DNA of 64,000 bases, taken from NCBI GenBank assembly GCA_942159475.1, contig OW804096.1, forward strand, positions 40,361,744 through 40,425,743, read 5' to 3'. The stretch's first letter is position 1. Every line of letters starts with the position of its first letter. Position numbers and translations under genes: made by a program. The notes beneath the pieces are model-generated. The model ran no database searches and was not told where the DNA came from. It saw only the letters and a program-made list of their open reading frames with translations. Below are positions 23,001 to 35,632 of the stretch, piece by piece. Origin of the DNA: Sthenelais limicola. Taxonomy: Eukaryota > Annelida > Polychaeta > Phyllodocida > Sigalionidae.

Positions 23001-26000
23001 TTGTTTAAAAGTCTTTGATTGGCTTTTTAAAAACGAAATTTCAGACAATTAAAATGTCAAATTAGATTCACTACTTAATAGAGTCACTCACCACTCGACT
23101 GTGGAATATTAAATATGACAATCCGTGAATGCTGGGGAAGCATGCAGGTAACATGTAATAGAAATGCAAATTTTAGGTAGGTGCCCTTATGTTAGACAAA
23201 TTATTCATCTCTACTCCCCATGTAGAGTATGGGACTCGGACAGCTAAGCAGGTTACCCTTATGTAACCATAAGGTATAACAAAAGGGACGAGTGGGGTGT
23301 TGTGTATGACTGAAACAGCTGCATTTGTTCATGGTCGACCGCAACAAGCATATCGAGCAACTCACGGGGCAAAAGGTTGACAGGACATAAACAGAAATAG
23401 CAACAAAAGTTCCAACACATTTTCCCTCTCTTATCATGCTTATGGGGACCAACAATCACGTATCCACCACTCTTACCTGGTTTGGGAGGATGGAGGACGA
23501 GCGCTAGCCTACCAACTCGCCCACCGCCCAACCCCCCTCGTCTCCCCGCCCCCAAAACAGCTGCTACCGTGCCTTATGACTATTTAATCCTTCACGGTAC
23601 AATGCACTGGGAGCAACTCGACCACTGAAGCAGCAAACTGTGAATCACTCAACCACCAGTAATTCAAACATCTCTTCCACTCTTTTCCCAGGCTGCACAA
23701 GAAACGCCCGGTGGTATTTATCCTCTGCTTCACATGCCGAGCCAATCAATGTGGTACTTGTTACATGCTTCGCTTCAAATAACATTTTCTAATCGCGCAA
23801 CTTTTGCGAAAGCCATTTCCCTCGATTTATGTGGGCTGGGCTGGGCTGCTTTGAATAAATAATAAATTGGAAGTGCATGTTAGTTTATTATCTGGCTATT
23901 GAGCACTTAGTGGTATGGGTTGTGGGTTAGGCTGGGTTTTTAATTTCCTATTCCAGGGAGATTTAAAATGAATCTTTTATCCAACAGGAACATTTATTCA
24001 ATTATTTGATACAGAGGGTGGGCACTTTAAAACCTTGGTTCAAATAGTATCTGTCTAGAGGAGTCTTGAGCAAAGTTCATGTTTAAAGTACTGATACAAT
24101 CTATATTTAATTGTAAATGCTGAGATTATAGTTGTGGTGTTCAATCGACTTAAAATATATATTATTGGCAATGTCATTAGTAGCGTGGCTCGTCTTTTCA
24201 GGCCATAAGTGGCAATATCAATCGTGCTCTAAACAGGTGTATTAAAATTATACACACGAGAAAGAAATATAGACAGATATCATAACTGCAAATGGTGAAA
24301 TAACAACAGAAACTGCAAAGGTATCTATGGAACGTTGCTTAAATATAGAAAGTAGAAAAAGTTAAGAAAGATAAAGCATTCTATTAAGGACCAGTGAATA
24401 GAAAAAGTTAAAAATAAAGTGCAGCTTACAGATCAATATCAAATAAATGCATTCAAAATGGCAAATGATCAATCTATCAGGAGCTTCCCAGTACAAAATG
24501 ACCGGCATAGCAAATTGTGAAAGAAGGAACGAGGATCGGAACAGGTTGGTAAATAGGATTAGGAGAAACAGTTCAAGTGTGATGCATGTATATTTATGTC
24601 TTGTAGGATATGTCCCACTGTTTATAGGGAGAAAACGAGCCAAAGTTTAAAAGTTCAATTGTTTGAGTGAGTAACATGAATACATGACATAAAACAGAGC
24701 CGGCTCTAATGTGTTACACCCAGTAAGCCTTTCTGCATATAAGATAAAATCATAAATAAATAAGACAGGAACATTTATCTAAATACACACGTATGTATAC
24801 ATGAATGTACTTTTCAAAGTCAGAGGATGTTCTTTTTATACTATTATGGCGTGATTAATCCTAAAAAGGGCGCCTAAAATGAGTATGGGAAGGGCGATTT
24901 TTAACACGATCCTTGAAATAACATTTGTGGGGACCCTTAGACTATCACCAAGTCCCTCAGTCTATCTCAATGGGCACATTAACCTGGGCCCACACTGATT
25001 TCTCAATCGAGGCCATATCTATACTATAGTATAGGCCTCAGGGATTTCTCCAATCACTCACATTTATAGAATGACATTTTAAACGCATTAAAAACATTTT
25101 AATATGATTTTAGACTAGCATTGACAAGCATATCTACATACCAAATTTCAAATTACTTGGAACCGTTTATTTAATTGTGTAATACACCAAATGTATCACA
25201 TGAACGTTTTTTTCCCTAGAGGCAAAGTCATCAAAATCACTGTCTGTCAATTTTTATTGACGGCAATGAGTATAATCTCTCTAATCTACATTTAGCGCTT
25301 CAGAGACTATGTATTCATTGATATAAGGCGCTATATGAATGTTTTATTGTTATAATGACCAGATAATAAGCGCAATCATCATAATAACAATAGCATCTAT
25401 GTGAGAAGCAATACATCACACGTAGACTAGACACACTGTACACATGGGTCAGATCGTCAGAAAATGTACAATCGACAGCTCGACACAATTCGTAAATTCT
25501 GCTAAACTAGGCTGAAAAATGAAAAATACTGGGTATATCTGAATATATTTGGTACTGCAATGATTCTAACAATCTGTTAGGTAATGTCAACGAGACTAAT
25601 GTTGAACTGCATTTTGAAGCTAATTTTGGCATTCAATTTTAGTTATTTGAAAGGATTAGTGAAGGCGAAGTGTACATTTTCAGGAAACTTCACCCACATG
25701 AGCACTGGTGTGTGACAGTGCCACATTCAAGTGCCCTAATAATGCTATTTCCTTCCGTCATTTCTTGGCTTAACCTTGATAACATCAAAGTTAAATGCCT
25801 TCCTTTGATATTCCATCCAGATATCCAGCCATCGAATGAGAACAAAATGTCGGCTATTATTTCCTACAGAACTTGGCAAGGATGCCATCTCTGCACTGTA
25901 ACAGCTCTGTAACTTTTGAGCCATAGTTCAAAGAAGAACTTCGGAATCCTAACCAAAACACAAATAGTTTCCGAATAGAGCAATCTATGTTTTGACAGGA

Positions 26001-26167
26001 ATTATTTTTGTAATGCAAATTGGCTTATAGATCGCCCCCTTGAAACCCGTCCAAAGATTGTGATGCGTGAAGATAAAATTAGTTTCATTTACGTTAACAA
26101 CATCCTGATGTAAATACAATCAGGTTAAATAGGAGAGACTTTGCCAAAATCTGCTCGTATACTTAAT

Positions 26168-26184
26168 GGGGGGGGGGGGGGGGG
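26168..26184 (+). repeat. G17 homopolymer
   Basis: Seventeen consecutive G. Confidence 0.95.
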
Positions 26185-29100
26185 CGGAGGAGACATAATA
26201 ATAGAATAGGATTTCTTTCAGACGTGAAGCAGAAACAAATGCCTGAATAAAATGCTGAATTCTTACTAAGAAGCTCCCAACTAAACTGGCCAAAATGAGA
26301 CAATAGTGCTTAACAACGGTTAGTGTATCAAGACTAATTGAGAAACGCTAGGGGTAAATAATATGACATAATGTCTAAGAATACATGCAATGACTAATTA
26401 TCAACAATTTGGCAAATTTATAATCTTCAAAGCGGTGTCAGATATTTTTGTTCGATTGTCATAGCTGCACAATTAAGTGGCAAATCTGGATGTTTCCCCC
26501 ATCATGAAACAAGTCTGTAATTAGTGGAACATGTCTAACATCAAACCAAATTATGGACGAAAATCCTAACTTTACGGGTATGATCTATAGTTTTAAAGCA
26601 GCGTCCATGGAGTCGGCCTCCCCTACTGCGGTCTGAGGCTTTTGATGCTCTCTAGGGGCATATTGTTTAGGGCCTACACCTTGGTCAACTTCCAAGCTTG
26701 GCCCAGGGCCAATTTATATGTTATTTGTAACAAATAGCCTCCAGCCTCTTATTATTATTTTCACAATAGCATACAATTCAATGCATAGATTAAACACTAA
26801 CAAGGAACTGGCAGTTTTTCAATTGGTGTTATTTATGTCCACAGATGGTCCGATTTTGATAAGGGATTAAAGTCGGTATGTTTCATTTGCAAATCCTTGC
26901 ACAGATTAAGCGCCAATAAGAAACTAGCCATTTCTTAATGCCGGACTTGCATTCTGAATTTTGATTCACAAGGAAAATCAAAATGAAAGCTATAGATAAC
27001 ATGATAACATTCCACAAGGAATATTTATCAGCGCTCCCATGTAAATTGCCATGTACATGTCATGATATGATAAACAAAATCTTATTATAATTGTGCCTAA
27101 ATGTTTGTACATCAGAATAAACTAACTACATAAAATAATTCCAAAAGTAATATGTCGAGTAAACAAGGCGGTGTAGTTAAACAAATTGCAAACGTCAACA
27201 GTAAACAAATAAACAGCTGCAATACACTACATTTATCCCTAGATTTTTTTCAGAATGGGGGAACAATAATGGCAGATCTGAGTCGATGTACACACTATGG
27301 CGTAATAAACCAGATTTAATTAAAGGAAACGTAGACATAAGCTGGGTTTTGTTAACAGATTATCTGTGGATTATCGAGTGGTAATCTGTAACATGAAAGC
27401 AAACAATGTGCTTCCTTTGTCTCACTGGGAGATTCAACAGAAGCCATGTGTAACCACTTAATCCTTCACGGGCTAAATGACATGATATACAGGGGTCCTC
27501 TGCAACGTAGAGAAAGGGGGCATATATTGTCATACTACTGCACTTGCTTCAGTTATTTTAGCGAGTTAATTTACTCTGTGGGGTAGTAAAAACGAAACTC
27601 TAAATCAATCAAATCGATTTGATTAAATTGCTTTCATAGAGGAATAACTCAGAAGCTCAGAAATTTCAGTCTCCAGCTAAAAAGAGTGGGACCATAAATT
27701 TTCATAAGAGTTTATTTCAAGACAGCTCGTGAAGCTATTTGGAATGGGGAGTGAAAATGAAGCTCTGGAATGTGGACTTTGATCTGTTTTGAATAAAATT
27801 TATTACAATTAATAGTCAACACATACAAAATACAGTTCTACTGCTACAAAGAAATGGTAGCTTTCGTAGCATGAATTATTTCAGGACTACTTTACTGATG
27901 CGGTTTCTGGTGCAAAATGAAGCTATAAATCAGCACAGTTAGTAACTTTCAAGAATCAGTTTTGAACTGTGTTAACTGAATACTGACAATGTTTATAAGC
28001 AATTGTCTAAACATTAACAATACGGTTTGTGGTTGCCTACCGAACAGCCGAACTTCCCACTAATCTCCCCAAAATGCAAATAAAACTATCCAAATTACCT
28101 AAACAAAAATGACTTTCTACCGGCTATGAAAATTTGGGAAACTTTACTGTCAAGGTGGATCATTCTTTCTCTAAAACCTAACGTCTCATAATATCTCAAT
28201 TACCCCTAACAATTATAAAAAAAAAACCAATATGTTCAAGCACCTCCATCAATCTATGCATATGCAAATCCCATGTGATACGCACAGACTCGTGTATGGG
28301 TAGCACTCAGTGAGTCTCCATACTCAAGCATGGACATGCCAAACAGCATCGATTTATTGAATTACATCAAGAATGGACGGCCATTGTGCGCCCAAATTAT
28401 CCCAATGCAAATCATATTTCGGTCAATGATGTTTCCTCGCTTGATCCTAAATTTGGTTAGGAGTATGAAAGACGTGTATTGAGCTTTGGTCAAACGCTTC
28501 CCTGTATGTGGTGAAAGGGTCAACAATGACCTTAATCAGGAAATCGGTAGGTCAACTTGGTCTTTTGCAAACGCATAAGCGTAATCCCAGGCAATAAAAT
28601 GCCTCGTAAGGGACTTTCATTGATGGTGTTTCCTATTTAGATTTAGGGATGATGGTGAGAAATGGTATTGAATTGGCAATACCGGTAATTATATTACAAC
28701 CATGCAAATTAACGATAGTTCAAATATGAAAGAAAATGTCATGTCACATCCAACAATAACAATGATACCTTGGTAACTTCATTCCGATGAAATATACATT
28801 TTCTAATGCCACTGTCAGAGTTTGAAGACAAAAATATGGCATCACCTAAATCTACGAACCAGTTTAAATGTCATCAAATTTAAACAAAGGTCTTCAACGT
28901 TCAATACCATCAATTTTCAACAAAGAAGATCTTAAACAAATATTAAAATTGTCTTAGTGTACTTAAAAATAGTGAAGTTTCTTAAAACAAGTAAAACTGC
29001 ATTCATTGATTTATTTGTACAAATTAACATAACTAATATATTATATATCAACTACGCTCACTGACAATATATCAATGGAATGAGCTGGTATAATAGAGGA

Positions 29101-32100
29101 ATAAAGAGTTTAAGAGGGAAGGTCGTGAATAATAAACGCATGATTGAGGAAGGCATTTAGACTAAATGCGCAAGGTTCTTGTATGGAACAAGTGTCAAGA
29201 TAAAACAAATACTTGTCCTTTAGCTCCGAGGCATAAGCCATAACACTGGCACAGTATGTTTGACAGCCACTGACATTACTAGCTAGTCTCCTGTCTTTTA
29301 AAGCTGTATTCTTGAATAATGTTGCTTTTAAAAAAATTAATGAATTGGAACTTTCTATGTTTTGGTCTATTCTTTATCTTCATATATTAAGGTCACCTGG
29401 AGAGACATGTATATTAAAGAATTATGTCATATTATACTCTTTCCTATAGCCATCGACAGCTTAACCATTTCCCGTAGATAATTTTGGGAATTGTATAGCG
29501 AAATCAGAACATAGGGGTAACTGACTTGAAAAGTGAGTCGAGAGGCATGTGAATAAAACAAATATTCTATCTAACTGTTACTCATCACAATATAGTACTA
29601 GTAATTTAAATGTACAAAAGAAAAACAATTTTATCAAAAGATAAACACAACATCGAACATAACTGAAGACATTTTTCTCATAAATCTTAGTGTCAAAAAA
29701 GATATATAGATCAAGAAAAGAAGGATTAAGATAAAGTACTTTTCAAGTTTGGTCCATTTAGTTAGGCATGGATGGAGGTTTAACGGCCCAAGAAGACACC
29801 AACCGGTTGTTTGGTAACTGCATATTTCTTTTTTTATCAAAACCAACCCTTCAGACAATTAGTTCTTAACATTTCGCCTCAACTCAGTTTCTTGTAGGGC
29901 GAGAAGGATTTATTTTTCTATTCTTATGAACGAAGTGCTTTAAGAGTGAAAAGAAAACAAGTGTCAGTTTTTAGTAGCACTGTCTGCTTTTAGTCTAGGT
30001 AAATTTACTTTTTACTTTTCAACGAGGACCCTATGGTGACGACGGTTGATGGGTAAAACCTGTAGTACCCAACTGTGAATGGGCGAGAAAATCTGTTCAA
30101 CAATCTCCTAAATAGAAATAGAAGAGATAACAACAATAAACCAATTATTTCAAAAGGTCACATCTTCAACCTTTGTCATAATAAAAAGTGGAATATAAAA
30201 GCAAACACAATATGGTTTATTAAAATGTTCTTTCCATTATTTGTGTGCTTTAACTTAAAAACAAGAACTAAATACCTCTTGAATAATCATAAAATAAATG
30301 AAAACAGACGTCTGGAAGTGTCTCGGATGGATCTATTACTTTATCAGGTCTCTCTGCAAACGTTTTTATTAAAATAAAGTCTCTGCAAACGGTTGAAACT
30401 TCTCATAAAAATGCCCACTTAGAGAAAATGCCATAACTGACAACAAATTTACTTTTCAAGTGATATTTTTGTTCAGCTTTCAAGCACGTTTGCTCCAGTA
30501 TGGAGTAGATGTGTACAGTAACACGTCTACAAGGGCACACCTCTCCAACCGGACACCTCAATATTTCGGACAGTTTGCCAGCCCTATAATATTCGATTAC
30601 TCCTGGCTAATGTTTACTCCCTTATATATATTTTCCCGATATTTAATCAGAAAACCTGGTTATTGTGGACAAAGAAACCAAGGTTATTAAAGTGTCCCTG
30701 ATAGAAGGGTTCTACTGTAAATCTCCATAAGTTTAGCAGCAAGGTGTGGACTTGATTATTAAAAGTGTGTAAATATTTAAAAGGGGAGCCTTTGATTTAC
30801 AGTATGTATCAGTATAGTGGTGAAGATAGGCACTTGACGGGGCAATACAGGGAGTGATTATGGTTGGAGTGGATGGTCTTACACACACTCGAATCCTGAT
30901 AACATAGATTAATATTAGCTTAGATTATCAGCAATGATAAATACCTGAGCCCTCAAAGGCTAGCGAGAGTGGACCTATAGACTAGTGGGGAGAGTACTGT
31001 TGGTTCTTGACTTAACCATAAAATAATAAAGATCATAACACAACAAAGCACAGCGCGGAGACACGCTCAATACGTTACGTTAGGAAAGAGGTGGCATAGG
31101 CCATGTTAAGGGTGTGATAACACAATAGTTTGTCTTGTGAACTGTTTATTTTGTAGCTAACTTAAGGATATTTATCGGAAGACAATTTGGATAAAATATG
31201 ATGAAATTCATGAGAATTCGGGTGACAGGCCAATGCTTTAATGTGTGTCAATATGTGTAACTGATTTAACTCAACTAAAATTTAATCAGATATAAAGTAT
31301 TGCACTACTGCCACTATTGGTCTGACATTCTAAATCTTCGAGAGAAATTATTGTATTTCACATGGCCTTTGTATAGTAGTTCTGCACTAAATATTAAACC
31401 ACGAATAATCAGATACTTCTTCACAGATATTAACTAGACTCCTATTTTCGACCATATGTGAGAATGGCATGAAATACATACACCTTTTAAGCACATAGCT
31501 CTATTTTTGAATCACTGTGTCACACTTACTACCTAAAAGTACTCCAGAAATATCTCATGGCTGATCCAAACTTCCCTATCACTGCATAACAGAACAACTT
31601 TAGCTTCCCTCAGACAGACAGTCCATATTTCAATCTAATATGGTCTTGCTCTGAATATTGGACTAAAAATGCAACCCTGCCTCGTCATCTTGATGACAAT
31701 TTATTACACAGACATGTTTGTATAGTGTGAGCAAGCAATCTAGACAAGAAAATCAAGTCGTTCTAGACAAGAAACTGTCATGGTATAGTTGTATAACATT
31801 TAAGAGATATCCCTAGGTTCATGGACTAAAAATAGGAAAAGAATTAAGTTAAAAATTTAAATGACACATACATTAAACACCAGACTAGGCTGTATACATT
31901 GTGACACATACCTAGATTGCAATTATACAGACTGCTATTTTCCCAGTCCCTGAATTTTATTATTAGTCTTGTTATTGTACTAGTTTTATATAAGAGGCCC
32001 AAGTCCCTGGTAGGGTCACGCTAGCCAAATGAACAAGGGCATGACATAACCAGGCCTAGGGGGAGACCGTTATACTTATATTCGGTTCTGGTCGAGAGAC

Positions 32101-34637
32101 GTTCTTTGGCTAGATGGGCTTATTTCTGACAAACAATTCTAGCAGGTTTTTTGTGGATGTACTTTAAATGATTCATAACAGTATTGAGGAAGAAGGTGGT
32201 TCAAAGTGAACAGATTTTGTCTCTGATTCCTTCTAGTCTGGCCATGATATTAAGCATGTCTCGTATTTGTTTCATAATTATGAATTGGAAAGCTAAAATG
32301 ACATCAAGAGAAGTTTGACGGTAAAACAGTGTGGCACTTATGTTACAATATGAAGGGAAATAAGTTGAAATGTAAAGGACTAGAAAGAAAACATCCAAGA
32401 AAAGGAACACAATTTGGTCACAATTGTCAATACACATTCGAGTTTACTTTGGGATTGTTGGCATAGGTAGAATTCCTCAGCCAAAATATGCAATAAGGTA
32501 ACAAATAAAAGCAACAGGATTTCAGAGCCTATTAACTGTATACTAGTACAGATATTTGAGAAGAATTGGAAAGTTCTTCAGCCTTTGTTTGCTGTGGTGT
32601 AAGCATTGCAGAAAGTTATTGACTGTGAAGTGCTAGTCTGACAGTCCGAGATAGCGTTGAAACCAATGAAGGATATTCCAATGCGAATGGCCCAATGCCA
32701 AGACGAAACACTCTCGCCGAAACGAGCTCCTTCCATTATAGAATTACATTGTACTGCCCAATCAACCTCTTCTCCTATTGAAATGATATAAAAATGCCGG
32801 AGGCCTTGGTACCTAAGATGTGTAATGGGGGCGGCCATATTGAAATGAGCCCCAACCACTCAAATATAAACTGGGACACGCACCTTGCAATGTAAGGAGT
32901 GAGAACCTGTTCGACTACCACACACCTCCTGTAAATAATCGCCATAAAAACACAATCTGGACCAAATCAAGAGCTCAAAACTCACCCAGGGGCAGACGCC
33001 TCTTCCGTATTGTCTCCAACATTTCAAGAAAGCTTGTGTCAACTCGAAATCACCGTAAATCCCATGTTTTAGAAGACAGAAATGACGAGTGAGTAATGCG
33101 TCTGCTATTCCACATGTATCAACTTTGCCTCATTCAAATGCCGCGTCACATGACCAAACTTTGCCGGAGAAAGTCCGCTCCAGGCGTGCGTGCTCGAGCG
33201 ATCGGTGAGTGTGCTGATCGATAAAGCACACCTGTACCGAGGTCGCTCGTCGCGCCCTCTGATGTTATGAACCAGACTTACGAATTTATCTTTAGATAGT
33301 ATCTTTTTATTATCATTGATCTAAGACCAATATACTATCTATGAAATAGATTAAAAAGTATGAATTCTTTTTATTTTTGCTTCGGCTACGGTTGTTGATA
33401 GGGGGTGATGTAACGGAATCTGCAGGAACATAGTTTTATAAATGACATAATTAAATTAATTCAGCCAGAGCTATGTATGATTGTATGTATAGCTCTGATG
33501 CAGCTAACATTTCGCGTATGATACCCTACTGTCACGATGGAAAAAGTTCAGCATATTTATGAAAATTTTACTTATTAAGATGCATGGGATCCTCGATATA
33601 CATGTAGTGATATTCCTGACGAGCAAAATGCTTCAAAAGCTTAGAGATTTTTGTTTGTTCTTTAAAAATCTACTCACATACGCACACACACATCTATGGA
33701 TATGAATTAATAGTCTTAAATTGTGTAGACGCCCTGGTCCTTTGGGGAGAAAGATTGTCAATGCATTATGTATTTGTAACCTGATCTTAATTTTTTAAAC
33801 TTTTTTCATATTATATTATACCTAGGTAATCCTGATGTAGTAATCAGTAGACCTTATGTCAACGCATGAAAACACCCATGTAGGGCACACTGCGTCTTTT
33901 CTTTCTTTTTTTTCTCATATATTTTGTAATTTTGAATGTGATAGGCCTTAAATGAAATAATAATTACAAAAAATGCTTCAACTGAGAATAATGTGATTCA
34001 CATAATGTTTTGGCTAAATAAAATCACGTTAGGAACCCACAGGAAGACTTGAAATTAACTTTCAGATGCGGGTCTCCGTTTTGTACAACTCTTTTGTATA
34101 AATAAAAAATATATTGAATTGAATTGAATTTGAATACCAAAAAAATAATAGGACGTTAATTGATAACTATGAAAATAAGTGACTTATTTTGTTCCCTTCT
34201 TTTTCAATACGCAAATCTGTGTACGTACAAATTGGTTTATAACATTTTATTAACAGATTTTTGTTAATGTGGGATGAAAAAAAATAACTTAAAATCAAAC
34301 CGCCCCCTCCCCTGGGGCAGTCTACACACATTAACAACCAACAAAGGAAATTTGAGGGGGAAAATACAAGTTACTACCGCACTTTTGGTCAGAAGAAATT
34401 CCAGGTTTTCAAGGCCTTTCCAGGCCCATTTGAGTGATTTTCAGAAACCTAATGACGGGACGTTGTACTTATTGTTCACTTTTATACAATCGGGACATAA
34501 ATTATGCTGAAATATGACATTTGAAATAAAATGTGATGTGTTACAGGAAATGAGTCACAAGTCGCAAAAAAATGTATTTTGAGATACCATCATAATTTAT
34601 AAAGATGAGATCAATCAGATTCCAATGATATAAACAG

Positions 34638-34641
34638 CTAG
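34638..34641. repeat. Target-site duplication CTAG (3'-LTR side)
   Basis: CTAG lies directly outside the LTR here and again at 46295-46298 outside the other LTR. Confidence 0.8.
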
Positions 34642-35057
34642 TGTAGTGATTCGCTCTTTGATCCGAATAAACAACTTAACAAGGCACAATTCCCTATAGC
34701 TCTGTTTAATCTCCAGTCCGTGAAAACGGCCCTTGTGTCCGTGAATCCGGCTAGAGTAGCTTACTCTAGTCCGTGACACAAACGGGTAGTACAACATAAG
34801 ATTCAAATAAAGATCACGGTGTATATAACAACATACACAGATTATAATAGTACAGGATAGAATAGACAACAGAGCTCTTTAGGAGAGTAACTCAAAGGGT
34901 TTACATATAACATGATTAAGGGGAAATAGATATAATAGAGAAGATGTATAGAAATACAAGGCACCTAAGCGCGGAGCGCCTCTATGGGTAAAGTAGTAAG
35001 AGAGTAGACTGGACCTTTATGGTCAGCTACCAAGTGGTAAATGTAAGAACTACTACA
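34642..35057 (-). repeat. 3' LTR (416 bp)
   Basis: In element sense it starts TGTAGTAGTTCTTACATT and ends CACTACA. It matches 45879-46294 base for base as far as I can read. Confidence 0.95.
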
Positions 35058-35632
35058 ATACCCCCCCTTTTATTTTTAGATTTTTGAACCCCGTTAATAA
35101 AATCGTAATAAGAGTACAAAATCATAGGTTAAATGGAAAATAAAATAAGAGAATTATCAGCGCGAACCTGAGTAAGAAATAAATGTAGGTTTCCTGGTGA
35201 ACATGAAGGAGCATATAGTGTCCTAACTACATATTTAACAGAAACAGGTCGCAACATCTCTAAAGTAAAATTTATCCATAACCTCACAGTGACATAAGTC
35301 AACAAACATAAGGAATAAAAAGGTACACAAAGGAGCATAAAGTGTCCTTGCTACATACAAAACAAGAGAAGTATTTTAATAAATTTCCAATCGTGGAAAA
35401 ATAAAAATAACAAACTTCTAAGACATACAGGAGCTTCATGAGTCCCGAAGCAGCAACTCGTGTACAATTCCAACAAAACATAGTAAGAAAAAGCACAAAA
35501 TCCGGCAGTATCCGTGGTGAACAAAATACAGGTAGGGAAAACACAAGTGAAATTATAGAGGTGAATATTGGTGAAACTCACTATTTCAGAAGAAAACAAT
35601 AACTCAGCAAGTGTCTCTTGTCACAAGTGTTC
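35058..35632 (-). other. Retrotransposon 3' untranslated region with polypurine tract
   Basis: In element sense this lies between the ORF3 stop and the 3' LTR. The purine tract aaaaggggggg (35061-35071) sits 3 bases from the LTR edge, as expected for the plus-strand primer. The rest is AT-rich and non-coding. Confidence 0.8.

Larger units (their letters stand above)
19398..34637. other. About 15 kb with no recognisable gene
   Basis: This long AT-rich region has only short open frames. The longest (20555-21004, plus, 149 codons, Lys/Phe/His-rich) shows no domain and no exon signals. Identifiable items are G or C homopolymers, a CT-rich tract at 22816-23000, a GC-rich patch at 23480-23560 with a minus-strand donor, and a CpG-rich patch at about 33130-33260. 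It may be intron of the gene ending at 19249 or intergenic. Confidence 0.4.

Noticed and set aside
34615..34869. 84-codon frame repeated at 45855-46106
   Set aside because: It lies within the two LTRs and repeats only because the LTRs do; no evidence that it is translated.
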